NCBI RefSeq assembly: GCF_011602485.2
Contig: NZ_CP050022.2
Coordinates: 6,592,001-6,656,000, forward strand
Length of the DNA stretch: 64,000 nt
DNA from: Bradyrhizobium sp. 1(2017)
Lineage (GTDB): Bacteria; Pseudomonadota; Alphaproteobacteria; Rhizobiales; Xanthobacteraceae
Direction of reading: 5' to 3'
Made by a program: the position numbers and the translations under genes. The notes under the pieces are model-generated. The model was not told the origin of the DNA and did not search any database. It saw nothing but the letters and a program-made list of their open reading frames with translations. Positions 50,043 to 59,460 of the stretch are shown here, one piece after another; within the stretch, counting starts at the first letter, position 1, and each line of letters starts with the position of its first letter.

Positions 50043-52120
50043 GATACGGCTCCGAGCGCCCTGATCTCGGCGCTGCGCGCCACTTCGACATGAGACAGGA
50101 TCGGCAGGGTCGGGAACACCCGCTCCAGGATCATCCGGACATAGGGCCGCGCTTCCGGCGTCACCGCCAGTACCACGCTGGTGCCGCTCTCGGTGAATTT
50201 GCGGATCGCGGCGCTGGCTTCGGTCGCGAACTGCTCGATCAGACGCGGATCGGCGTCGAACTCGACGACGTCGCCCTTGCCGTCGCGCTTCAGGCTCTGA
50301 TGGAAAGCGAGGTCCCAGCGATTGCCGAGACGAACCACGTTCAGCACGCCGTTGTCGGAGAGGTCGCCGCAAATCTGTTGGGCAAGACGGGTCCGTACGT
50401 GCTCTGCGACCTGTTCGGAGCGCCGCACATGCGGCGCGATTTCGGCGATCGCCTCGAGGATGAGGTGAAGGTTGCGAATGGAGACCCGCTCGGCCAGCAG
50501 GATCTTCAGGATCGCCAGAAGACCCGAGTAAGAGATCTGCGACGGACAGAGATCCTCGACCAGCCGCTTGTATTCGGGATCGAGCCGGTCGAGCAGGGCG
50601 CGCATATCCTTGTAGGACAGGAGCTGGGCGAGATTGGCCCGGATCACCTCGCTGAGATGCGTGAGCAGCACCGACAGATTGTCGACCGGCTTGCAGCCCT
50701 GGCGCTTGACCTCGTCGGTGAAGGCTTCCGTCACCCACAGCGCCTTCATGCCGAAGGCGGGCTCGACCACCTCCTCGCCGGGCACGTCGGGCTTGCCGTC
50801 CTTGTCGACCAGAACCAGCACCTCGCCCAGCCTGAGCTCGCCATGGGCGACGCGGGTGTCGTGAATCCGGATCTGGTAGCCCTTGGGGTCGATCGACAGA
50901 TTGTCGCTGAGCTTGATCTCGGGAATCACGAAGCCGTACTGCTTGGCGAACTTCTTGCGGATCTTGGCAACGCGATGCGCGAGCTCGTTGCGCGAGCCCA
51001 GCAGATGGACCGAAAGATGGCCACCGAGCGCCAGCTCGATCTCCGCGGTCCTGAGCTGCTCCTTGACGGATTCCTTGGCCTCGGCCTGGGCCCGCTCGTC
51101 GGCCTTGCGCGCATCGTCCTTCTGCTTCAGCGCCGCCTGGCGCTTCGGCAGGGAGTAGCCGACGAAGGCCATGACACCGCCGAGCAGCACGAACGGCGCC
51201 ATCGGCAGCCCCGGCATCAAGGCGAGCACGAACATCATCAAGGCGGCGGCCGACACCGCGCGCGGATAGCCTCCGAGCTGCCGCAGCACCGCCTGTTCGG
51301 CCGAGCCCCTGGTGCCGCCCTTGGAGACCAGGAGGCCCGCCGACAGCGACACGATCAGCGCCGGCATCTGCGACACCAGGCCATCGCCGACGGAGAGCTT
51401 GGTGTAGACGTCGGCCGCGCGCGACAGCGTCAGCCCATGATGGGTGACGCCGATGATGATGCCGCCGAAGATGTTGATTGCGGTGATGAGCAGGCCGGCG
51501 ATGGCGTCGCCGCGGACGAATTTCGAAGCGCCGTCCATGGCGCCGAAGAACGCGCTCTCCTCTTCGAGCTCGCGGCGCCGGCGCTGGGCTTCCTTGTCGT
51601 CGATCAGGCCCGCCGACAGATCCGCGTCGATCGCCATCTGCTTGCCCGGAATGGCATCCAGCGTGAAACGGGCGCCGACCTCGGCGATGCGCGTCGCGCC
51701 CTTGGTGATCACGACGAAATTGACCGTCACCAGGATCGCGAAGATGATCAGGCCGATGACGAAGTCACCGCCCATGACGAACTTGGAGAAGCCTGCGACG
51801 ACGTGACCGGCGGCGTGCTCGCCCTCCCCGCCCCGCGACAGGATCAGGCGCGTCGTCGCGACGTTCAGCGCCAGGCGCAGGATCGTCGCGATCAGCAGCA
51901 CGGTCGGGAACGCCGAGAAGTCAAGCGGCCGCTGGATCCACAGTGCGACCATCAGGATCAGCGCCGAGAGCGCGATCGAGAAGGCAAGGCCGAGGTCGAT
52001 CAGGATCGGCGGGATCGGCAGGAACAGGATCGTGAGCATGGCCACGATACCGCCCGCGAAGAAAGCGTCCGCCCCGAGGCGGCGCGGGCTGGGCAGGCTA
52101 GCAGTTAACGTATCGGCCAT
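50039..52120 (-). CDS. flhA: flagellar biosynthesis protein FlhA
   Basis: A 693-residue export-gate protein. Residues 1-~310 hold the membrane helices ([20 protein letters not shown] onward) with the FHIPEP-type loop [20 protein letters not shown] and [20 protein letters not shown]. The cytoplasmic part (about 340-693) binds export substrates and chaperones; it includes [20 protein letters not shown] and [20 protein letters not shown]. It exports rod, hook and filament proteins using proton motive force. It ends overlapping fliR. Confidence 0.97.
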   Translation of the reverse strand: MADTLTASLPSPRRLGADAFFAGGIVAMLTILFLPIPPILIDLGLAFSIALSALILMVALWIQRPLDFSAFPTVLLIATILRLALNVATTRLILSRGGEGEHAAGHVVAGFSKFVMGGDFVIGLIIFAILVTVNFVVITKGATRIAEVGARFTLDAIPGKQMAIDADLSAGLIDDKEAQRRRRELEEESAFFGAMDGASKFVRGDAIAGLLITAINIFGGIIIGVTHHGLTLSRAADVYTKLSVGDGLVSQMPALIVSLSAGLLVSKGGTRGSAEQAVLRQLGGYPRAVSAAALMMFVLALMPGLPMAPFVLLGGVMAFVGYSLPKRQAALKQKDDARKADERAQAEAKESVKEQLRTAEIELALGGHLSVHLLGSRNELAHRVAKIRKKFAKQYGFVIPEIKLSDNLSIDPKGYQIRIHDTRVAHGELRLGEVLVLVDKDGKPDVPGEEVVEPAFGMKALWVTEAFTDEVKRQGCKPVDNLSVLLTHLSEVIRANLAQLLSYKDMRALLDRLDPEYKRLVEDLCPSQISYSGLLAILKILLAERVSIRNLHLILEAIAEIAPHVRRSEQVAEHVRTRLAQQICGDLSDNGVLNVVRLGNRWDLAFHQSLKRDGKGDVVEFDADPRLIEQFATEASAAIRKFTESGTSVVLAVTPEARPYVRMILERVFPTLPILSHVEVARSAEIRALGAVS

Positions 52121-52195
52121 GGGTCACCGGCAGAAGGGTCCGGGTCGCAATCTGCCGTGCAAAGCTTACGCGAGGGTGGTGGATGGCCTCGGCGA

Positions 52196-52462
52196 TCAGA
52201 AGCCGTGCTCGATCCGCGAATAGACCATCTCGGTGAAGGTGGAGAGATGGGCGCCGATGAACGAGCCTGAAACGGCGACCACGAGGAGAATGACGATGAT
52301 CTTCGGGACGAAGGTCAGCGTCACCTCCTGGATTTGGGTCAGGGCCTGGATCAGCGCAATGACGGTGCCGACGAGCATCGCGGCCCCGACCGCGGGCCCG
52401 GAGGCGACGATGATGGTCCAGATCGCGGCCTGGACGATGTCGAGGGCGTCCCGCTCGTTCAT
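52196..52462 (-). CDS. fliQ: flagellar biosynthesis protein FliQ
   Basis: An 88-residue two-helix protein of the export gate. MNERDALDIVQAAIWTIIVA, then GPAVGAAMLVGTVIALIQAL and TQIQEVTLTFVPKIIVILLV are the classic FliQ text. The ATG at 52462 overlaps the flgD stop (ATGA). flhA begins 75 bases downstream. Confidence 0.96.
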   Translation of the reverse strand: MNERDALDIVQAAIWTIIVASGPAVGAAMLVGTVIALIQALTQIQEVTLTFVPKIIVILLVVAVSGSFIGAHLSTFTEMVYSRIEHGF

Positions 52463-52872
52463 GACTGACTGATCGTGAGCCCGGGGCCGACCGCGACCTT
52501 GGTGCCGTTCTCGAGGGTTGCGATGGAGCCGTCGCTGTTGATGGAGACCGAGATGACCTTGCCGCTGAAGCTCGCGCCGGTCGAATCGGTGAAGCTGACG
52601 GTCTTTCCGATCAGCCCGTTGGCCTGCGACAGCGACTGCGAGGACAGCAGCGCGTCCAGCTTCGAATTGGTCTGCATGGCCTGCTCGACCGTCGACAGCT
52701 GCGCGAACTGGCTCATATATTGCGCGGTATCCATCGGATTGGTCGGATCCTGATTCTTCATCTCGGCGACGAGCAGCTGAAGAAACGTGTTGTAGTCGAC
52801 GCTGTTGCTCGACGTTGTCGTGGTCGAGCTGGATGACTTGCTGGTCGTGTCGGTGGCGCTGGTGACGTTCAT
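52459..52872 (-). CDS. flgD: hook-capping protein FlgD (short alphaproteobacterial form)
   Basis: 137 residues. VDYNTFLQLLVAEMKNQDPT, NPMDTAQYMSQFAQLSTVEQ and ALLSSQSLSQANGLIGKTVS are the conserved FlgD N-domain, which caps the hook during assembly. The long Ig-like C-terminal part of enteric FlgD (about 230 residues in total) is absent; the C-terminus here is a short beta region (GSIATLENGTKVAVGPGLTI). Ser/Thr-rich N-terminus typical of exported flagellar proteins. Confidence 0.93.
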   Translation of the reverse strand: MNVTSATDTTSKSSSSTTTTSSNSVDYNTFLQLLVAEMKNQDPTNPMDTAQYMSQFAQLSTVEQAMQTNSKLDALLSSQSLSQANGLIGKTVSFTDSTGASFSGKVISVSINSDGSIATLENGTKVAVGPGLTISQS

Positions 52873-52887
52873 CTAGCCTCTCCGCTG

Positions 52888-53298
52888 TCAGGCAGCCTCG
52901 AATGGGGAATGGGTCGCGGCACCGGCCAGGATGGCCTGCTCCACCGGGAACAGCGCCCGGATCCGCTTGAGTGCCTCGAAGTAGCGGGTCGTTTCGACCA
53001 GCTCGTCGACCGCGGCAAGGCCGTCGAGCATCTCGCGGCTCTCGCACACCGCAACCAGGGCGGCGTGATGCTGCGCATACAGCACTGACGCGTCCCGGAC
53101 GTCGGTGGGGTTCATCAGCATGAGCTGCACGATGAAATAGAGCTGCCGCATCGCCGTGGTGGCGTCGGAGGCCTGCATGACCTGCCCTTCGAGCAGGAAC
53201 ATCACGTCGTTGACGAGCTCGACGGAGACCTTACGGTCCACGCGCAGCACCGCGCCGTTGATGTAGATCCGTTCGCCGGCGCGCAAGGAGATCTTCAT
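52888..53298 (-). CDS. flbT: flagellar biosynthesis repressor FlbT
   Basis: 136 residues. MKISLRAGERIYINGAVLRV, DRKVSVELVNDVMFLLEGQV and ALKRIRALFPVEQAILAG fit FlbT, an RNA-binding regulator in alphaproteobacteria that controls flagellin mRNA stability together with FlaF. The ATG at 53298 overlaps the flaF stop. It is present only in alphaproteobacterial flagellar systems, which supports the taxonomic call. Confidence 0.95.
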   Translation of the reverse strand: MKISLRAGERIYINGAVLRVDRKVSVELVNDVMFLLEGQVMQASDATTAMRQLYFIVQLMLMNPTDVRDASVLYAQHHAALVAVCESREMLDGLAAVDELVETTRYFEALKRIRALFPVEQAILAGAATHSPFEAA

Positions 53299-53642
53299 CA
53301 AAGAGCGTCTCGGATCAGGCGGTTGATTTCGATCAGCTGCATCACGTCGTTCGACTTCTCTTCGCGAAGCCGGTCGGCCTCCTTGACGACCCACAGGCCG
53401 ATCGAGATGATCTCGGCCCGCAGCTTGTCCGGAAGTCCGTTTTCCGGATGCGAGAGATCTTCGATGAAGATCGTCCACAGCCGCCGGACATAGAGCAGGC
53501 TCTCGACCAGATCCTCGAGGCGGAAGACGTCTCGCTGAATCCGCTCGAGCCGGTCGATGCCGAGACTGAGCGCCTGCCGCTCGCGGCCTCGCGCTTCATG
53601 GCCGCTCTCGTCGACGACCGCTTCATAGGCTTCAAACGTCAT
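53298..53642 (-). CDS. flaF: flagellar biosynthesis regulator FlaF
   Basis: 114 residues, helical. MTFEAYEAVVDESGHEARGR, then RERQALSLGIDRLERIQRD and LWTIFIEDLSHPENGLPDKL are typical of FlaF, which promotes flagellin translation or export and works against FlbT. ATG 53642 is chosen over an upstream ATG at 53675 because it begins the conserved domain. It is coupled by overlap to flbT. Confidence 0.93.
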   Translation of the reverse strand: MTFEAYEAVVDESGHEARGRERQALSLGIDRLERIQRDVFRLEDLVESLLYVRRLWTIFIEDLSHPENGLPDKLRAEIISIGLWVVKEADRLREEKSNDVMQLIEINRLIRDAL

Positions 53643-53710
53643 CTGAACCACTCTGCACGGGAGACCGAATGACAAAACGAAAGTTGCGCGCCTGACCAGC
53701 AGGCGTTGGC

Positions 53711-54757
53711 TCAGAGATAGTTGATGAGGCTGATCTTCTGGAGCTGCGAGGTGAGCGCGAGCGCCGTCTGGATCTGGGTCTGCAAGGTGTTGACCCGGAC
53801 CGAAGCCTCGGTCGGATCGACCGCCTCCAACTTGACGATCTGGTCGTTGAGGATGTCCTTCTGGATCTTCAACTTCTCGGTCGCGCCGGTGACGCGTTGC
53901 TGGATCGATCCGACAGTGCCTCCGAGCACGGCGAGATCGTTGATGGCACCGCCGACGAGGCTGATGGCCTTATCGACGACGACCTGGAACGTATCCTTGC
54001 TCAGGTTCGTGTTCCCGAGATCGGTCAGCATGGTGTAGGCCTCGGCCAGCTTACGGAAGCCGGGCTGGTTGGCGCTGACGGAGCTGTCGACGACCTCGGT
54101 CGTGGAGATTCGGCTCGACAGCGTCTGGTCGGTGGCCGACGACCAGTTGGCGTTCCAGGCCGGGCTCGCGAATTCGGTGTCGAGGGTGTTGTCGAGGAAA
54201 TTCTGCATCTGCGCCGGCGTGATGGTGCTCACGCTGGCCGACGACTGCGGGAAGCCGAAGCTCGCCAGGAAGTCGGCGTCGACCTGGTTCTTGCTGGCCG
54301 AGCCGGCGACATAGTTCGTGACCGGCACAGTCTGCGTATCGATGCCGCCGAACAGGTACGCTCCGTTGTAGGAGACGTTGAGCGCGCCGATGAGGTCCTG
54401 CAGGTTTGCCGACGCGCTCGGCAGGATGATCTTCGCGCCGCTGTCAGCATCGCGGGCCGCGATCAGGTTCTTGAGGAACTCCGACGCGGTCTTGCCGAGC
54501 TGGGTGATCCGGTTCTGGGTCACGTCGAGGCGGCCCGCGACGAGCTCGTTGGTGTCGACCAGCTGGTCGGCGAAATTGAACTCGGAGCGTAAGCTCACGT
54601 CGCGGCCCGTGCCCGTGCCGAGCTCGAGGCCGACGTCGGCGAAACGGCCGGTGGTCGCCTCCTTCGAGGCCTTGCTCAGCGCGGCCTGATTGTTCGTGAT
54701 CGAGGACCTCAAGGCCGAGGACAGCATCAGGGTCGAGATGTAGTTCGCGCTCATCAT
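53711..54757 (-). CDS. flgL: flagellar hook-filament junction protein FlgL
   Basis: 348 residues. N-terminal flagellin-like helix (ISTLMLSSALRSSITNNQAA, SKASKEATTGRFADVGLELG) and C-terminal helix (VGSIQQRVTGATEKLKIQKD, EAVDPTEASVRVNTLQTQIQ). Between them LIGALNVSYNGAYLFGGIDT is the FlgL hallmark. It joins hook to filament with FlgK, encoded three bases upstream. Two consecutive ATGs open the gene. Confidence 0.95.
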   Translation of the reverse strand: MMSANYISTLMLSSALRSSITNNQAALSKASKEATTGRFADVGLELGTGTGRDVSLRSEFNFADQLVDTNELVAGRLDVTQNRITQLGKTASEFLKNLIAARDADSGAKIILPSASANLQDLIGALNVSYNGAYLFGGIDTQTVPVTNYVAGSASKNQVDADFLASFGFPQSSASVSTITPAQMQNFLDNTLDTEFASPAWNANWSSATDQTLSSRISTTEVVDSSVSANQPGFRKLAEAYTMLTDLGNTNLSKDTFQVVVDKAISLVGGAINDLAVLGGTVGSIQQRVTGATEKLKIQKDILNDQIVKLEAVDPTEASVRVNTLQTQIQTALALTSQLQKISLINYL

Positions 54758-54760
54758 GAC

Positions 54761-56239
54761 TTAATTCCCCACGGCGGCCAGCAGGCTCTGCAACATCTCG
54801 TCGACGGTGGAAATGATCTTCGAGGATGCCGAATATGTACGCTCGACCTGAAGCATCAACGCCATTTCGTCATCCATGTTGACACCATTGACGTTGGACA
54901 GCGCTGCCGTGCTGCGGTCGAGCAGCGTGTTCTGGTACTGGACGCTGTCGTCCGCGGTCTTGCGCTGGCTTTCGATCCAGCTCGCCGAGGACGAGGCGAA
55001 CTCGATCACGCTGCCGCTCGGCTTGGCCTGCGCCGCGACGGCGAATGGCTGCGGCGCGTCCATCTCGTTGATGAGCTGCTGGAGCCGCGCAGAGAAACCG
55101 GCATTGCCGGTCGTGTTGTAGTTGAAGGCGGCGTTGCCGCTGATCGCGCCATCGCGCAGCAGGTTCGGATTGCCGCCCGCCGCGGGATCGACCGATGCAG
55201 CGACACTGATGGTACCGGCAAGGCCGACCGAGATGGTGGCGCTCGCGGGCATTGCCGGCGCACCGGGATAGGTGAAGAGGCCCGGCCTGTCGGCCAGCGT
55301 GGGGGTGGCTGACTGATCGCTCTCCCTGAAGGCGTCGATCAGGCCGCGCGCGATTTCGTCGAGCTGGCTCTGGTACGTGACCGTGGCGTTGTCGCGCAGT
55401 TCGGCGAGGCCGGCGAGCTTGCCCGTCTTGAGCGGCATCACCGAGTTGGCTCCCGTGACCGGGACACCGTCGATATAGACCGCATTGCCGGTGGTGCCGG
55501 GCGTATAGACGTTGGTCGCTGCGAAACTTACCGTTCGCGCCGTCTTGTCGAACAGCACGACGCCGCTGTCGGTGTAGAGCGCCGCATCGCCATTGGCCCG
55601 GAGCGACATCGAGACACCGACCTCCTCTGACAACTTCGAAACGATGTTGTCGCGCTGGTCGAGATAGTCGGTGACGTCGTCGCCGGAGATCGTTCCCTTC
55701 ACGATCGCGGTATTGACCTTGTCGAACTGGGCGAGCAGCTGATTGATGTTGGCGACCGACGTCGCCATGTCGGCGTCCGCACCCTCCCGGACGGACTGCA
55801 CGGTCTTGGTCGCCTGGTTGAGGTTCGCCACCATGTCCTTGGCGGACGTCACCGCGGACTGCGCCAGGGTCGCGTTGTCGGTGGAGTTCGCATATTGCTG
55901 GAGCGCCTGCTTCAGCTTGGTGAGCTGGGCGGTCGGCGACTGCTCGAGCTCGGGATCGTCCACCGTCGAGGCCGCGATCTTCTGGAGACCGTCATAGATC
56001 ACGCCCTGCTTGGCCGAGGCCGACGTCGCGGTGAGAACGTTCGTGAACAGGCCGCCGCTCGCGGCGCGCTGGATCGCCGCGACATAGACGCCGGTGCCGG
56101 GAAGGTTGTCCAGCACGGCGATCTTGCGCGAATAGCCGGTCGCACTGGCACCGGCGATGTTGCGCGAGATCGTCGACGACTGGATGCCCGACGCCATGAG
56201 CGAGGCGCGGGCGGAATCGAGAGCGGCGGTAAGGGACAT
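54761..56239 (-). CDS. flgK: flagellar hook-associated protein FlgK
   Basis: 492 residues. N-terminal SLTAALDSARASLMASGIQS with NIAGASATGYSRKIAVLDNL, central helical and beta parts (LDQRDNIVSKLSEEVGVSMS), and C-terminal VNMDDEMALMLQVERTYSAS with ISTVDEMLQSLLAAVG, the standard axial-protein ends. It is the first hook-filament junction protein. The gene ends three bases before flgL and follows flgE by 34 bases. Confidence 0.95.
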   Translation of the reverse strand: MSLTAALDSARASLMASGIQSSTISRNIAGASATGYSRKIAVLDNLPGTGVYVAAIQRAASGGLFTNVLTATSASAKQGVIYDGLQKIAASTVDDPELEQSPTAQLTKLKQALQQYANSTDNATLAQSAVTSAKDMVANLNQATKTVQSVREGADADMATSVANINQLLAQFDKVNTAIVKGTISGDDVTDYLDQRDNIVSKLSEEVGVSMSLRANGDAALYTDSGVVLFDKTARTVSFAATNVYTPGTTGNAVYIDGVPVTGANSVMPLKTGKLAGLAELRDNATVTYQSQLDEIARGLIDAFRESDQSATPTLADRPGLFTYPGAPAMPASATISVGLAGTISVAASVDPAAGGNPNLLRDGAISGNAAFNYNTTGNAGFSARLQQLINEMDAPQPFAVAAQAKPSGSVIEFASSSASWIESQRKTADDSVQYQNTLLDRSTAALSNVNGVNMDDEMALMLQVERTYSASSKIISTVDEMLQSLLAAVGN

Positions 56240-56273
56240 GATCTGCTCTTGCCCGGGATGAGCGCTCGAGGAT

Positions 56274-57506
56274 TCAGCGCTTCAGATTGACGACGACGTC
56301 GAGCAGGTCGGCGCCGGTCTGGAACGATTTCGAGTTCGCGGTGAAGCCGCGCTGCGCCTCGATCATCCCGGTGAGTTCGTCCGCGAGATCGACGTTGGAG
56401 TCCTCCAGCGCGCCGGACTGGATCGTTCCGAGTCCGCCGGTGCCAGCGTTGCCGGCCTGCGCGTTGCCGGAGTTCATGTTGGTCGAATAGACGTTGCCCG
56501 GCTCGGGTGTCAGATTGTCGGGGCTGGCGACATCGGCAAGCATGATCGTGTACAGCGTCAGCTGCTGCCCGTTCTTGAGAATGGCCGTCACATGGCCGGC
56601 CTCGTCGACGTCGACCTTGTCGATGGCCGCAGGGACGCTGCCGTTGACGGTGGCCTTGAAGCTGAAGTCGGCTCCGACCTGCGTCATGTTCGACAGGTCC
56701 ATGGTCAGCGCCGCGCCGCCCGGGACGGTCACGGTGAGGCCCGTCGGGCTCGCCGCCGCCAGCGCGCCTTTGCCGGCCGCCGTGGTGTCGAAGGTGAAGG
56801 TGGTGGCCGCGCCGAGCGACGTGCCGGTCGCGGAATCATAGACCTGGACCTGCCAGGTATCCGAGCCGGCGGCCGTCGCGGTGTGGGACATGTAGACATC
56901 GAGCGTCACGGCCTGGCCGATATTGTTGTAGGCGACGATCGAGCTCTTCGACGAGTAGGATGCCGGGCCCGGCGGACCGGCGATCACCGCGGCCTTCGGA
57001 TCCAGATTGCCGGTCGTCAGCGTCCCCGCCGTCGACGGGACCGGCACCTGCGAGACCTGGGCGATGTTCACGATCTGCATTCCCGCCAGGCTGTTCTGCG
57101 AGAAATTGGTCACGAGGCCAGGCTGGCCCAGAAGATAATAGCCGGCCGCGTTGACCAGATTGCCCTCGCTGTCGGGCACGAAGGAACCGGCGCGCGTCAG
57201 GTATTGCTGGGTGTTGTCGGCGTTCGACACCACGAAGAAGCCGTTGCCCTGGACGGCAAGGTCCGTCGTCGATGTGGTGAACTGGGTATGTCCTGCGTCG
57301 CTGATGGCGTAGCGCACGGTCGTCTCGACGGCGCCGGAGTCGTAATTGCCCGAGCCGCTCTTCAGGATCAGCGAGGAGAATTCGGTGGAAGCCCGCTTGT
57401 AGCCGGTGGTGTTGACGTTGGCGATGTTGTCCGAGACCGTCGACAGCTTGTTGGACTGCGCAGACATCCCGGATACGCCGGTGCGCATAATGCCGTAGAG
57501 GCTCAT
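56274..57506 (-). CDS. flgE: flagellar hook protein FlgE
   Basis: 410 residues. N-terminal SLYGIMRTGVSGMSAQSNKL with SDNIANVNTTGYKRASTEFS, the D1/D2 variable region, GNGFFVVSNADNTQQYLTRA, and C-terminal ALEDSNVDLADELTGMIEAQ and NSKSFQTGADLLDVVVNLKR. It forms the hook. Exported without a cleaved signal. A 90-base gap with no clear promoter separates it from the upstream SLT gene. Confidence 0.96.
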   Translation of the reverse strand: MSLYGIMRTGVSGMSAQSNKLSTVSDNIANVNTTGYKRASTEFSSLILKSGSGNYDSGAVETTVRYAISDAGHTQFTTSTTDLAVQGNGFFVVSNADNTQQYLTRAGSFVPDSEGNLVNAAGYYLLGQPGLVTNFSQNSLAGMQIVNIAQVSQVPVPSTAGTLTTGNLDPKAAVIAGPPGPASYSSKSSIVAYNNIGQAVTLDVYMSHTATAAGSDTWQVQVYDSATGTSLGAATTFTFDTTAAGKGALAAASPTGLTVTVPGGAALTMDLSNMTQVGADFSFKATVNGSVPAAIDKVDVDEAGHVTAILKNGQQLTLYTIMLADVASPDNLTPEPGNVYSTNMNSGNAQAGNAGTGGLGTIQSGALEDSNVDLADELTGMIEAQRGFTANSKSFQTGADLLDVVVNLKR

Positions 57507-57596
57507 GGATTGGGCTCCTGTGGTAGGGTGCAGTTACAATGAGTGTTGTTGCTTGCGCGGGGCTGACGGTCGGTAACCATGCACAACTTCACGTGG

Positions 57597-58178
57597 TCAG
57601 GTCGTCTTCGGCTGACAGAACGAGCGCGCCTTGTCGGTCCAGGCGCCAAAGCCGCTGGAGACGAGATGAGCGACGATGTGACAGACGTAACGTTTCTGCG
57701 CCGGCTGATTGTTCGGACCTGCATTGTAGCGCGCGACCGCCATGGTCCAGCTGCCCTCGCGCTGCTTGAGCTCTTTCAAGAAGCGCGCGGCATATTCGAC
57801 GTTCCGGGCCGGATCGAACATCGCGCGCACCGAGGCGAATTTGTCGCCGTGATAATAATGGTTGATCTGCATGCAGCCGAGATCGATCAGCTTGATCCCC
57901 TTGCTTCGCATCGCCTCGAAATTCGTAATCGCATCGTCCATGTCCTTGGCGAACACGGTCTGGCCATCGGCGCCGAGCGCATAAGGATGCAGCGCGCCAC
58001 GACGTCCGGTTTCGGTGAGGCCGACCGCATAGAGGATGCCGAGCGGAATGCCGTGCCGCTGGGCTGCACGCGCCATCTCGCGCTCGCAGGGGCGCGCGCC
58101 GTCGGCAGCTGCCTCGGCAGCGCCCGCGTTACAGATAAACAGGGCCGCGACGATTCTGCGGCGCCACGTCCTGGTCAT
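57597..58178 (-). CDS. lytic transglycosylase (SLT domain), flagellar
   Basis: 193 residues. Basic N-terminal signal (MTRTWRRRIVAALFICNAGA), then an SLT-type catalytic domain: ILYAVGLTETGRRG with the catalytic glutamate at residue 56, IDLGCMQINHYYHGDKFASV, and VARYNAGPNNQ near the end. It should cut peptidoglycan to let the rod through, replacing the muramidase domain missing from FlgJ. The start overlaps the end of fliK by 50 bases; AGGAGA lies just before the ATG. Confidence 0.92.
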   Translation of the reverse strand: MTRTWRRRIVAALFICNAGAAEAAADGARPCEREMARAAQRHGIPLGILYAVGLTETGRRGALHPYALGADGQTVFAKDMDDAITNFEAMRSKGIKLIDLGCMQINHYYHGDKFASVRAMFDPARNVEYAARFLKELKQREGSWTMAVARYNAGPNNQPAQKRYVCHIVAHLVSSGFGAWTDKARSFCQPKTT

Positions 58179-59460
58179 GACGCGTCTCCTGGTTGGACTG
58201 GCGCTCGTGCCGGGCCTGCTTCGCCTCGCCCTCCGACTGCCCCGACGAGGTGTTCGCGCCACCGAACGAGCCTTGCGATTGCGACGGCGGCTGCTGCTGG
58301 CTGGAAAGCTGCGGCTGCGACTGGCCGGAGCCGCTCTGGAATCCATCCAGCGAGCCGTGCTGGACGGGCGCGACGTCGGCGACATAGCCCGCCGACTGCA
58401 GGAGATCGCGAATCGAGTCGCGCTGCTGGTCGAGCATCTGGCTGGTATCCTTGCGTTCGGCCGCCAGATGGACGGACACCTCGGTGCCGACGAGACGCAG
58501 GCGCACGGTGACGTTGCCGAGCGCCGGAGGCTCGAGATTGATGGTCAGGATCTTGAGCGGCTGATCCGGCGCGTTGGTCTGGGACGCGGCATCCCGGACC
58601 GCAGCGGAGGTCGGGGATTCCTTCAGCTCGGCGACAACCGCGTTGGCGACCTGTTGCGGCGCATTGAATTGTGCCGGCGGCAGATGGGTTTCCTGCTGGA
58701 GCACGGTCACCTTGGTCGCCTCTGGCAGTGCATCCCGCGCCGAGGCTTTGACGGCGCGCTCCACACTGGCCGTGACGGCCTCGAAGCCGGAAGCCGCCGG
58801 CATGGCCTTCGGCGATGTTTCGCCGCCTTGCTGTGCGGTTGCGGCGACCTGCGAGGCTGCGGTCTGCGAGCGCGCGCCGGCCGGGGCGGCAGCGGATGGC
58901 GCCAAGTCGGCTGCGCCGGTCCTGGCAATGTCCACGGCCTGAGCATCTCGCCTGGTCGCGGACGGACGCTCGTCGCGTGCGGCCGCCTCTTTCCTGTCGC
59001 CCGCCGTCGATTGCATCGGCGATTTCACCGGAGACGGCGCCGCGAGTTCCTGTCCAACCATCGCGAGAAGGCTTGGATGATCCGAAACGTCCGTTTTCGC
59101 ACCGTGATCGGCCGGACCTTCCGCCGATGTGTCGGCCTTCTGGTCGGACGGCTTGTGACTGGACTTGGGCTCGTCGATCGCCTCGGCGCGTTCGTGAACG
59201 GTCTCGCTCCTGGTCTTGTCCTCGTCAGCCGTGCGCGCCAGGCGCGTCCGCACCGGCTCGGCCTTCATGCCCGTGTCGTTGCCGGCATCGCTCAGCGCCT
59301 TCTTCGCCAGGTTCGAGACGTTGCGGAGCAGATCGTTGAACGACGACTCCGCCTGAGATTTTGCACCGGTGCCCTTTGCCGCGCGCGACCCGCTGCGAAT
59401 ATTGAGACTCTCGGCGAGACCCGAGAAAGGCTGTCCGGAGGTTCCGCTGAGCTTGGTCAT
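58129..59460 (-). CDS. fliK: flagellar hook-length control protein FliK (MotD-type)
   Basis: 443 residues. A long Ala/Ser/Gln-rich low-complexity N-terminus acts as the molecular ruler. The C-terminal Flg_hook domain (about 315-385) includes LTINLEPPALGNVTVRLRLV and VHLAAERKDTSQMLDQQRDS. Then a Gln/Ser/Gly-rich tail (QLSSQQQPPSQSQGSFGGAN). The homologue in Sinorhizobium was called MotD. The ATG overlaps the motC stop. It switches export from hook to filament subunits. Confidence 0.92.
   Translation of the reverse strand: MTKLSGTSGQPFSGLAESLNIRSGSRAAKGTGAKSQAESSFNDLLRNVSNLAKKALSDAGNDTGMKAEPVRTRLARTADEDKTRSETVHERAEAIDEPKSSHKPSDQKADTSAEGPADHGAKTDVSDHPSLLAMVGQELAAPSPVKSPMQSTAGDRKEAAARDERPSATRRDAQAVDIARTGAADLAPSAAAPAGARSQTAASQVAATAQQGGETSPKAMPAASGFEAVTASVERAVKASARDALPEATKVTVLQQETHLPPAQFNAPQQVANAVVAELKESPTSAAVRDAASQTNAPDQPLKILTINLEPPALGNVTVRLRLVGTEVSVHLAAERKDTSQMLDQQRDSIRDLLQSAGYVADVAPVQHGSLDGFQSGSGQSQPQLSSQQQPPSQSQGSFGGANTSSGQSEGEAKQARHERQSNQETRHDQDVAPQNRRGPVYL

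Noticed and set aside
50090..52108. A 672-codon open frame antisense to flhA
   Set aside because: It has no family features and mirrors flhA exactly; composition is typical of a shadow frame.
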